Assembly (NCBI GenBank): GCA_029862935.1
Contig: JAOTWK010000113.1
Coordinates: forward strand, 1-9,352
Reading direction: 5' to 3'
DNA from: Gemmatimonadota bacterium
GTDB taxonomy: Bacteria > Gemmatimonadota > Gemmatimonadetes > Gemmatimonadales > GWC2-71-9
Length of the DNA: 9,352 nucleotides
Of the stretch, positions 1-5,321 are shown piece by piece. The translations under genes and the position numbers were made by a program. The notes under the pieces were generated by a model. It was not told the origin of the DNA, ran no database searches, and saw only the letters and a program-made list of their open reading frames with translations. Position 1 is the first letter of the stretch. Every line of letters starts with the position of its first letter.

Positions 1-150
1 ACGCTGCATACGACGCTCGACCCCAAGTCAATCGATCTCGGACTCCTGGAACTCACGCTCATCCGGCTCGATCCCTATCCCATATCCACGTCGACGATTG
101 GGCCGGATGAGTACGTCGCCACGTTGATCGTGCGGGCGGCGGGTTCGTGA
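1..150 (+). CDS. C-terminal end of an unknown protein (5' truncated)
   Basis: The first reading frame is open from the window edge to a TGA at 148-150 and encodes the last 49 residues of a protein whose start lies outside. The visible part has alternating hydrophobic residues and ends with a stretch resembling DEYVATLIV, like the last strands of a beta-sandwich. The next gene product ends in a similar way (GEYRLGVAYRV), so the two could share an Ig-like or BsuPI-like fold; this is inference from a very short stretch. The stop codon overlaps the ATG of the next gene (TGATG), which points to one transcript and coupled translation. No function can be assigned. Confidence 0.6.
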   Translation, partial: TLHTTLDPKSIDLGLLELTLIRLDPYPISTSTIGPDEYVATLIVRAAGS

Positions 151-566
151 TGCGGTTTGTAGCGGGGGTCACCGCGGCGCTGGCGTTCTTGGCCTGCGGC
201 ATCTTCGACGCCGATCCCGATCTCACGATCCAGTTACGTGAGTGGCGTGTCATCACGACTGACTCGCAGACGTGGCTCGAGGTGCGATACTTTGCCATCA
301 ATCACACCAACGATAGTGGTGAACTCGATTACTGTTGCACGCCGGCGTTTCTCACGCCAGACGGGCAGCCGGACAGTGTCGTGCTGCAGGATCCATGTCT
401 CCGGCTGTGTCCTTCGGGACCGCAGATCGCCGCGCGGCAGACCCGTATTCGAACCGCAGTCCTTCCACTTCCCGCGCCTGGCGAGTATCGACTTGGTGTT
501 GCGTACCGGGTGCCGTTTCAAGACCCGCCACGCAAGGCGTGGTCGCGCGTGTTCGCGATTCCCTAG
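150..566 (+). CDS. small exported cysteine-rich protein, possible lipoprotein
   Basis: This 138-residue protein starts at the ATG overlapping the upstream TGA; a GTG one codon earlier is the alternative. Residues 1-15 form a short hydrophobic signal (MRFVAGVTAALAFLA) followed by Cys16. FLAC is a poor lipobox, because the -3 position is Phe, so lipidation is possible but not certain. The mature part is beta-rich with four cysteines in two pairs (a YCC motif, then DPCLRLC), which could form disulfides in an oxidising compartment. It ends with a GEYRLGVAYRV strand typical of Ig-like folds. I do not recognise the family. The overlap with the upstream gene suggests they are co-expressed and perhaps act together in the envelope. 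Confidence 0.65.
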   Translation: MRFVAGVTAALAFLACGIFDADPDLTIQLREWRVITTDSQTWLEVRYFAINHTNDSGELDYCCTPAFLTPDGQPDSVVLQDPCLRLCPSGPQIAARQTRIRTAVLPLPAPGEYRLGVAYRVPFQDPPRKAWSRVFAIP

Positions 567-607
567 TGAGTTCATCCGCCAAGCGGTCTGATCGGCGTTG
601 AGTGGAC

Positions 608-637
608 GGCGCGTGGTTGGGGCACCGCTCACGCGCC
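608..637 (+). terminator. GC-rich hairpin, possible terminator
   Basis: The perfect 8-bp inverted repeat GGCGCGTG / CACGCGCC encloses a 14-nt loop just after the gene that ends at 566. There is no downstream T-tract, so it is not a classical intrinsic terminator; it could protect the 3' end or act with Rho. Confidence 0.35.
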
Positions 638-955
638 CTGACGCTGCCGCCCGTTCACGTTTCAGCCCCGCCATTCTAAGACATCCCGATGTGAAGCAAG
701 GGGTTAGCCGGCTTCGGCCTCATTTCCAGCTCCTCACGTCTCATCCACGACCCCTCGAGTGCGACTGAGGAGACCGACCAGGTGGCGGTCTCGGCGACCT
801 AGACGGACCCCTGGTTCTGTCTGCATCTTCCGCCAGGAGCAAGTCCTTGCCGGCAGGTTTCCAGATCACGCATGCGCAGAATTCAGATAACCGCCAACGC
901 GTGGTTTCGGACTGCCCCCATCAGCGGCGGTCGGTGGATCACCGGCGAACTGCAG

Positions 956-963
956 AAGGAGAA
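956..963 (+). promoter_or_regulatory. ribosome binding site that fixes the start at 970
   Basis: AAGGAGAA lies 6 nt before ATG 970. The frame is open upstream to a TTG at 847, but only ATG 970 has such a site, and the conserved-looking protein begins there. Confidence 0.7.
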
Positions 964-969
964 CGTACC

Positions 970-1341
970 ATGGCCCACAAAGGCAAAGTACAGCTCACGC
1001 TAGTCTTCTCGGCCCCACCCGATCAGGTCGCGGAAGGCGATCGCATCTTTCAGAGCCACGGACCGTGGATGAAGGCGACGCACCCACGAAAGGGCGATAA
1101 GGCGCTCTTGAGTTACACCGTCTCCAAAGCACCGGAACTCACCAATCCTATGGACCCGAACTCGGCACCGACTGGGAACACGTGCTTTATCCTGACAGAA
1201 GTGTACGAAACCGAAGCTGGCGTACTCAACCACTTTCAGCAGGCCGAGTCTTGGCAAGACTTCGGAGCGGTGGCCAAATGGCTGGAGAAATGCAAGATGG
1301 TTGGGGCACCAGCAGCTACGATCGTTAACTCGCTCTGGTAG
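970..1341 (+). CDS. dimeric alpha/beta-barrel (ABM-like) protein
   Basis: This is a 123-residue soluble protein without a signal peptide. A beta strand at residues 6-14 (KVQLTLVFS) is followed by a helix with HGPWM (30-34). The second half, FILTEVYET (73-81) then GVLNHFQQAESWQDF (84-98), has the strand-helix pattern of the antibiotic biosynthesis monooxygenase / dimeric alpha-beta barrel group, with a His at 88 and aromatic residues lining the likely pocket. Length is typical for one such domain of 95-125 residues. Family members range from heme-degrading and quinone-forming monooxygenases to proteins with no known activity, so no substrate is proposed. It stands alone on its strand and converges on the desaturase gene, with stop codons 30 bp apart. 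Confidence 0.7.
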   Translation: MAHKGKVQLTLVFSAPPDQVAEGDRIFQSHGPWMKATHPRKGDKALLSYTVSKAPELTNPMDPNSAPTGNTCFILTEVYETEAGVLNHFQQAESWQDFGAVAKWLEKCKMVGAPAATIVNSLW

Positions 1342-1345
1342 AGCG
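1331..1345 (+). terminator. short hairpin containing a stop codon
   Basis: CGCTCT and AGAGCG form a perfect 6-bp stem around a 3-nt loop, and the TAG stop at 1339-1341 lies at the loop and 3' arm. It sits between two convergent genes and could pause transcription or stabilise the 3' end. There is no T-run. Confidence 0.3.
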
Positions 1346-1371
1346 GCCGGAGACCGTAATTGCGCGAATCG

Positions 1372-2451
1372 CTAGGCGGTCGCGTGAGCCGCCCGGATGG
1401 TGGCGAGTTGCTCGCGGTCGAACTTCTTCACGCGGCGCTTGATCAGCGAGATGACCTCGTCCTCGGTCACAGGACGGCTGGGATCGAGGTTTACGTGGTA
1501 CTTCGCCAACATGCGGTAGCGCTTGAACATCAGCATCAGAAAGATCACGAAGTAGTCGATCTTCTGAAACACCAGCGACTGGTTGGCGATCATCTGCTCG
1601 CGCTTGGCCAACATGTCGGCTGGCATGTCGAGCCAGTGGAGGGTGGGCTTGAGATGGTGGCCGAGATGGTAGCCGTCGTTCCAGCACCGGCGATTGTACG
1701 GACTGTTGATGAACGTGACGACGGTGCGGTAATCGTTCAACGGATCGTCGGGGTCCACGAATGCATGCTGGGCCCAGTTGCCGATCATCAGCAGAATCCG
1801 GAGCACCAGCGTCGGAACGACGAACACGACGAGCGCCGCCCGCCAGTTGAGCAGCAAAGCCGCAATCATGAGAGCGAAGTGAAATGTCTCCCCGACCACG
1901 AGACGGATCGCGAGCCTCCGGCGCCCGCGCTGCATCATGTAGCGGTACAGCTCGAAGTCACCGATGAACAGGAACCGACCGATGTACTTTAGCCAGTCGA
2001 CGAAACTGTCCCGCTGGTACGGCATCGTGGAGCTGAGATCGTCAGGAAGGTTGCCATCGGTGTGGTGCATCCCTATGTGATGCACAAAGTACGTCTCAGG
2101 CGATTGGCCCATGAACACGCCGAGCATCCACGGGATGTACTTGTTGAGGATATCGTACTCGCGCTTGAACAGGATCCGGTGGCTGGTGCAGTGGAGCATC
2201 AGGATGAACGGTCCGGTAAACCACAAGAAGAGCACCCAGTATACCGGAGCGAGCCACCAGCGGAAGATCCCGGGAATGAAGAGTGCGACAGCGAGCGGGA
2301 CCATGGTGATTGTGAGGAAGAGCGAAAGCCGCACAAACGGCAGGTCGCGCTCATCCCGAACGAGCGGCCCGAAAATCTTGCCGATCAGCCCAGGCCGGCG
2401 CTGCATGTCGGGGACCGGATCTGTGATGGTAACGACGCTGTCGCTGATCAT
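1372..2451 (-). CDS. membrane fatty acid desaturase
   Basis: This 359-residue integral membrane protein belongs to the fatty acid desaturase / hydroxylase superfamily, which uses a di-iron centre held by histidine boxes to introduce double bonds or hydroxyls into lipid chains. All boxes are visible: HCTSH (H87, H91), HHIGMHH (H124, H125, H129, H130), an extra NWAQH (H229), and GYHLGHH (H262, H265, H266). Hydrophobic segments lie near 41-60, 66-86, 188-202 and 205-224, before the third box. A C-terminal hydrophobic stretch at 298-309 and a basic tail complete it. Length is normal for the family. The likely substrate is an acyl chain in phospholipid or carrier-bound form; the electron donor is not encoded nearby. 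The start ATG at 2451 has only a distant purine run upstream, so Met16 (MQRRPG) is a possible alternative start. Confidence 0.88.
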   Translation of the reverse strand: MISDSVVTITDPVPDMQRRPGLIGKIFGPLVRDERDLPFVRLSLFLTITMVPLAVALFIPGIFRWWLAPVYWVLFLWFTGPFILMLHCTSHRILFKREYDILNKYIPWMLGVFMGQSPETYFVHHIGMHHTDGNLPDDLSSTMPYQRDSFVDWLKYIGRFLFIGDFELYRYMMQRGRRRLAIRLVVGETFHFALMIAALLLNWRAALVVFVVPTLVLRILLMIGNWAQHAFVDPDDPLNDYRTVVTFINSPYNRRCWNDGYHLGHHLKPTLHWLDMPADMLAKREQMIANQSLVFQKIDYFVIFLMLMFKRYRMLAKYHVNLDPSRPVTEDEVISLIKRRVKKFDREQLATIRAAHATA

Positions 2452-2483
2452 CTGCCCGTGCCCGTCTCCGTCGGTAGGCCTAC

Positions 2484-2514
2484 ATCAAGTTCCCATCATG
2501 GCACGGGCTGTCAA
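2484..2514 (-). promoter_or_regulatory. possible promoter of the desaturase gene
   Basis: On the minus strand a perfect TTGACA -35 hexamer occupies 2509-2514. The best -10 is CTTGAT at 2484-2489, 19 bp away, which is weak and over-spaced. The -35 match and its position 58 bp upstream of the start make it the best candidate. Confidence 0.3.
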
Positions 2515-2542
2515 GGTATAGGTCGCACGATCGGAGAGGTTC

Positions 2543-2548
2543 TATATT
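2543..2548 (+). promoter_or_regulatory. isolated -10-like TATATT
   Basis: TATATT matches the -10 consensus in five of six positions and lies about 120 bp before the lipoprotein gene at 2669. No acceptable -35 is found 16-18 bp upstream, so this is only a candidate. Confidence 0.2.
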
Positions 2549-2553
2549 CAATG

Positions 2554-2646
2554 CCGAAGTTCTTGCCAGACCATGAATTGTGGATGGCGTTCTTCCGCGA
2601 TCCGGATGGATGCCACCTTGCACTTGTAAGCGAGGTCCGTACATGA
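2554..2646 (+). pseudogene. C-terminal remnant of a glyoxalase/VOC-family gene
   Basis: About 30 codons ending at TGA 2644-2646 read PKFLPDHELWMAFFRDPDG and then CHLALVSEVRT. The segment HELWMAFFRDPDG...LALVSEVR is the hallmark last strand and turn of glyoxalase/bleomycin-resistance (VOC) domains, where DPDGN-hydrophobic-x-LxSE is usual. VOC proteins are about 120 residues or more, so only the end is present. The preceding sequence in the same frame (about 2461-2550) does not resemble a VOC fold, and the upstream region belongs to the oppositely oriented desaturase gene and its promoter. An ATG at 2551 with a purine run 12 nt upstream could in principle start a 31-residue peptide, but a truncated gene is the simpler reading. 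Confidence 0.6.
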
Positions 2647-2668
2647 CGTTCACTAGCATCGGTGAGGC

Positions 2669-3589
2669 ATGACCTGGAATGTCGGAGAGTGCTTCCGACG
2701 TCTTCCTGTTATCGGCACGCTCTCCGTTTCTCTCTGGACGGGGTTGCTTGGGGCCTGCTCGACTCCGAGCAACGCGCCTGATCTCTCCGGGCTGACCGTC
2801 GGACAAGACTACGATCAAGTCGTGTCGATCACGGGTCTCCGCTGCGAGCACCTGAGCGACAGCGGAGTCCGCATCGTCGTATGGTCCTATGAAGATGGAA
2901 GTTCGATCGAGGCCGGCATCTACGAGGGAACGCTGAGCGGGCTCACGCCGTCTGGAGCCCATGCCGAGCGTCGCGCCTCCGGAATCCGCAACGACGACAT
3001 CTCGGCGGACTCCCTTCACGCCCTGTTAGGAGACGACTTCGCGACGGTGGATGATGCCAGCGACCGGGAGTGTCGTTGGCGTTGGGACGACGGCAGACTG
3101 CTCGCCACGTTCGAGCGCGGCATCCTGCAACAGGCAACCTGGCTTTCGGCGGACGGAGGCGACCCCCGCATACTCGCAGAAGTCACGGACGAAGTCGCAA
3201 TGCTCCTGGCTGGCCTCGACAGCCCTCAAGCAGCCGACCGATACCGGACACTGACAGCCCTCTCGCCCGTTGCCGATCCGCGAGTCGCAGATGCCGTCAT
3301 CGAGTTGCTGCAGACGGAAACCGACAAGACCAACCGCGGGAAGGCTGCACTACTTCTGGCCCAGAGGGGTGACCGCCGAGCCAACGGGCTCCTGTTACAA
3401 GACCTCCAAGAACCGATCATCAACGTAGACGTCCTCCGTGCACTCGGTCAGATCGGAGAGCTCCGGACGGAGCAGGCCTTGCGTGACGCACTCCACCGCC
3501 AGGGCGGCTCTCGCATTCAAGCCGAGATCCAATCCGCACGGGCACGCATTCGGGATTGGCTGGGTATGCCGGCGCCGGATCGACGCTGA
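2669..3589 (+). CDS. lipoprotein with BamE-like units and HEAT-like helices
   Basis: This 306-residue envelope protein has a signal peptide at 1-29 ending in the lipobox LGAC, which predicts lipidation at Cys30. Two stretches share a pattern: residues 41-92 (GLTVGQDYDQVVSITG...VVWSYEDG...G.LSGL) and 109-160 (DDISADSLHALLG...CRWRWDDGRLLATFERGIL). Each has a short helix with a Gly-ended turn followed by a W-x-W/Y-x-D-G hairpin, as in SmpA/BamE-type lipoproteins. Residues 184-275 form alpha-helical pairs (DPRVADAVIELLQ, GKAALLLAQRGD, VDVLRALGQIGE), as in HEAT / PBS-lyase-type repeats, and a basic helix closes the chain. HEAT-like repeats usually bind proteins, so a scaffold role at the membrane is inferred. 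The start is the first ATG after an in-frame TGA at 2663; the purine run GGTGAGG is only 1 nt from it, an unusually tight spacing. Confidence 0.65.
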   Translation: MTWNVGECFRRLPVIGTLSVSLWTGLLGACSTPSNAPDLSGLTVGQDYDQVVSITGLRCEHLSDSGVRIVVWSYEDGSSIEAGIYEGTLSGLTPSGAHAERRASGIRNDDISADSLHALLGDDFATVDDASDRECRWRWDDGRLLATFERGILQQATWLSADGGDPRILAEVTDEVAMLLAGLDSPQAADRYRTLTALSPVADPRVADAVIELLQTETDKTNRGKAALLLAQRGDRRANGLLLQDLQEPIINVDVLRALGQIGELRTEQALRDALHRQGGSRIQAEIQSARARIRDWLGMPAPDRR

Positions 3590-3798
3590 GGGCGAGTCGC
3601 CATGATCGCCGCCGTGGGACAATTGGCAATTGATGCCGTGGAGCGCGTCACGTTGGACGAAATCACCAAAGCCGATGCAGTTGCCGCCGGGCTCCCGGAT
3701 CTAGCCTCCCTGCAGTCGCAGCTCATGCGGCTATCACCCCGTAAGGATGCTGTCCTCAAACGGCTATGAGCAGGTGTATGAGGGCGCGTCTACGCTGA
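3590..3798 (+). pseudogene. degraded ASCH-domain gene remnant
   Basis: The frame of the preceding gene continues after its stop and reads VGQLAIDAVERVTLDEITKA, then DAVAAGLPDLASLQSQL. It stops at TGA 3767-3769; from ATG 3602 this is 55 residues. The motif set V-G-x-L-x-I-D-A-V-E-x-V, then ITxADAxxAG and LASLxxxL, matches the middle to C-terminal part of ASCH-domain proteins, a family suggested to bind RNA. The N-terminal half is absent. The last expected strand (L-Y-R-x-R-L-R type) seems to continue with slips: EQVY in one frame, then RARLR in another, ending at TGA 3796-3798. That TGA overlaps the ATG at 3798 in a TGATG junction typical of neighbouring genes. The slipped reading is my reconstruction. 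Confidence 0.5.
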
Positions 3799-4097
3799 TG
3801 AGGACACCTGCGCCTCCCGCGTCACCCACCATGCACGTCGTTGCCGCATGCAGCACGGTGCTCGGTCCATACGCTGCTTGGCTATACCAAGCGGGCCATA
3901 TGGACTTGTTCCGATCCGCGTACCTGCTGAACCTATGGGTGGTCATAGTGCTCGCATTGGCAGGCGTCGCAATCGGCGCGTACGCGGTCATTCGCGGCGC
4001 ACGAGTGATTGGTGTGGGAAGTGTGGTCGTCAACGCAGCTGTGGTGGCCCTCTACGGGTTTCTCGCCCTGTTCTTCGGTCTTGGAGGATCGCGATAG
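3798..4097 (+). CDS. small integral membrane protein, unknown function
   Basis: The product is about 99 residues from the ATG at 3798. Alternative starts are ATG 3747, which would run into the ASCH remnant, and ATG 3831. I prefer 3798 because it overlaps a TGA that may be the ancestral stop of the upstream gene. After a short Pro/Ala-rich N-terminus there is a moderately hydrophobic stretch (VVAACSTVLGPYAAWL), then two clear membrane helices: LNLWVVIVLALAGVAIGAYA and VGSVVVNAAVVALYGFLALF. A basic RGAR loop lies between the helices. The tail is GLGGSR. No catalytic motif or known family was recognised. Confidence 0.55.
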   Translation: MRTPAPPASPTMHVVAACSTVLGPYAAWLYQAGHMDLFRSAYLLNLWVVIVLALAGVAIGAYAVIRGARVIGVGSVVVNAAVVALYGFLALFFGLGGSR

Positions 4098-4128
4098 GGA
4101 ATCGCGTCACCCTACCTGGCGACAAGGA

Positions 4129-4157
4129 TTGCCTCGCTGTGAATCACCAGGTATGCT
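4129..4157 (+). promoter_or_regulatory. sigma-70-like promoter before the SnoaL lipoprotein gene
   Basis: TTGCCT at 4129-4134 and TATGCT at 4152-4157 are separated by exactly 17 bp; each matches four of six consensus positions. Transcription would start near 4164, giving a leader of about 45 nt with the AAGGGG ribosome site at 4195-4200. Confidence 0.45.
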
Positions 4158-4207
4158 TGCATCCACTCCAGCCGACTCCTCAAGCTCCAACAATAAGGGG
4201 ATACCAC

Positions 4208-4693
4208 ATGAGCGTTCGAGTACACCTCCTCACCCTGGCCTCGCTACTCGTCTTGGCGGCCTGCGCACCACAGCAGGCAGCGGACACCGAGGCCGATGTC
4301 GCGGCCGTTCGCGCGCACGTAAACCAGTTCGTGGCGACGTGGAACGTGGCGGATCACGCTGCGCTCAGTTCGATGGTGGCCGAAGATGCCATCCTGATGC
4401 AGCCGGACGAATCGCCACTCGAGGGCCGTGACGCGATCCTCGCAACGATGGCCGACGGATATGACATCGCGATGATGCAGCAGTCCGCCACGGTGGATGA
4501 AGTCATTGTGATGGGCGACAACGCCTATGCCCGAGGCACCTGGAGACTGAGTCCGACGTCAGCCGCAGATCCCAATGCGCCTGCACTGCAGGGCAAGTGG
4601 TCCACGCTCTATCGCCGCGGCAACGGAAATGACTGGCAAGTCTGGCGCTGGATGTGGAATCAACCCTCGGATCAGGCTCCGGCTGGCGGGTAG
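4208..4693 (+). CDS. SnoaL/DUF4440-like lipoprotein
   Basis: This 161-residue protein has a type II signal peptide whose lipobox LAAC predicts lipidation at Cys19. The mature part is a single SnoaL-like (NTF2 cone fold) domain. A helix at 29-45 leads into FVATWNVADHAALSSMVAED (41-60), then a strand with a pro-like turn and an EGRDAI helix start (72-77). A strand GDNAYARGTWRL follows (103-114), and the final strands are GKWSTLYRR and WQVWRWMWNQ (129-151). DUF4440 proteins carry out no single known reaction; the cavity usually binds a small ligand, and some members are isomerases or cyclases. ATG 4208 is chosen because AAGGGG lies 7 nt upstream; the frame is open further upstream without a better site. 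It is the first of three SnoaL-like genes in this window. Confidence 0.82.
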   Translation: MSVRVHLLTLASLLVLAACAPQQAADTEADVAAVRAHVNQFVATWNVADHAALSSMVAEDAILMQPDESPLEGRDAILATMADGYDIAMMQQSATVDEVIVMGDNAYARGTWRLSPTSAADPNAPALQGKWSTLYRRGNGNDWQVWRWMWNQPSDQAPAGG

Positions 4694-4703
4694 AACCGCC
4701 AGC
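4682..4703 (+). terminator. GC-rich hairpin with the stop codon in its loop
   Basis: GCTGGCGG at 4682-4689 and CCGCCAGC at 4696-4703 form a perfect 8-bp stem. The 6-nt loop GTAGAA contains the TAG that ends the SnoaL lipoprotein gene. No T-run follows, so termination is uncertain; mRNA protection or pausing is also possible. Confidence 0.4.
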
Positions 4704-4759
4704 ACACATCTGCGGCAGTGATGATCGTTGCAGCGGATACAGCTGTCTGACAACTGGTG

Positions 4760-4812
4760 AAGTCACCGGGCGCATGGAATTCCCGAGTCACAGGAGTGCG
4801 TCCCGGTGACTT
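4760..4812. repeat. inverted repeat flanked by short direct repeats
   Basis: AAGTCACCGGG (4760-4770) and CCCGGTGACTT (4802-4812) are perfect 11-bp inverted repeats. Four more pairs (CGCA 4771-4774 / TGCG 4797-4800) follow after one bulged T, leaving a 22-nt loop. AACTGG occurs just outside on both sides (4752-4757 and 4816-4821) in the same orientation. It could be a REP-like or small MITE-like element with a 6-bp duplication, or a strong terminator-type hairpin between two genes. Confidence 0.45.
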
Positions 4813-4842
4813 GCTAACTGGATCAACCTTCTGAGGAACGCC

Positions 4843-5258
4843 ATGCCGAGTCGAGCAACCGCTTCCTTCGACGTCACGGGTTGGGATCAAGCACCCTACG
4901 GAGAACAGGACGCGGCAGGTCCACGTCTGTCACGCGCAACGGTCCGCAAGAGCTTCCGTGGTGACCTGGTCGCAGAGAGCACCGCCGAGTTGCTCATGTG
5001 TCAGGCGGATCCGTCTGATCTCAGTGCCGGTGCCGGATACGTGGCCTCAGAGTTGGTGACCGGGCGACTCGCCGGTCGTGAGGGGCGGTTCGTGCTGCAG
5101 CACTGGGGCGTGAGCGATCGGGATGGGCAGCAGACGGGGGGGGGCACGTTGTCCCGGGGTCCGGCACGCGGGAACTCGCTGGGCTCTCGGGACAAGTGCA
5201 GATTGCTGTCGACGCAGATGGGGCGCACACGCTCATGTTGGACTATGAGATTTCATAA
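4843..5258 (+). pseudogene. DUF3224 family gene with a frameshift at a run of nine G
   Basis: Translation from ATG 4843 (GAGGAA 5 nt upstream) gives a clear DUF3224 protein: ATASFDVTGWDQAPYGEQ, then LSRATVRKSFRGDLVAESTA, GYVASELVTGRLAGREGRFV and LQHWGVSDRDG. The match ends at residue 100, at nine consecutive G (5136-5144). A -1 shift there restores GHVVPGSGTRELAGLSGQ through to LMLDYEIS and a TAA at 5256-5258, giving 138 residues, the normal family length with its VVPGSGTGELAG-type motif. Without the shift, translation continues in an unrelated arginine-rich frame to TGA 5320-5322. The lesion equals one lost G or two gained. It could be a sequencing error, a real null allele, slippage-based on/off switching, or ribosomal frameshifting. 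DUF3224 is a small beta-barrel family of unknown activity. Confidence 0.8.
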
Positions 5259-5321
5259 GCCAAACGGACGGACAGCAGTTGCGCTCGTCAGACGCCTTAG
5301 GCTGGACCGCGTGGTGAACTG

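Larger units (their letters stand above)
567..969. other. 400-bp stretch without a gene, with hairpins
   Basis: No frame here gives a convincing protein, and no family remnant was recognised. There are two hairpins. The first is an 8-bp perfect stem at 608-615 / 630-637 (GGCGCGTG / CACGCGCC) with a 14-nt loop, 42 bp after the upstream stop, without a T-run. The second is a 7-bp perfect stem at 770-776 / 786-792 (GAGACCG / CGGTCTC) with a 9-nt loop. The first may end the upstream transcript. The second may lie in the leader of the gene at 970. No clear -35/-10 pair was found. Confidence 0.4.

Noticed and set aside
847..969. A TTG-initiated extension of the ABM-like gene
   Set aside because: No ribosome site, low-complexity Arg/His-rich residues, and a strong Shine-Dalgarno directly before ATG 970.
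1360..1992. A long plus-strand open frame (210 codons) opposite the desaturase gene
   Set aside because: It is rich in His, Glu and Val by antisense reading of membrane codons. The minus-strand frame has complete desaturase motifs, so this is a shadow.
2062..2550. A plus-strand open frame running into the VOC remnant
   Set aside because: Only the last 30 codons resemble a protein family. The rest is antisense to the desaturase gene and its promoter.
4751..4821. The inverted repeat as an integron attC site
   Set aside because: The RYYYAAC and GTTRRRY core boxes are not present in the required orientation, no integrase is seen, and other gene ends carry no comparable site.
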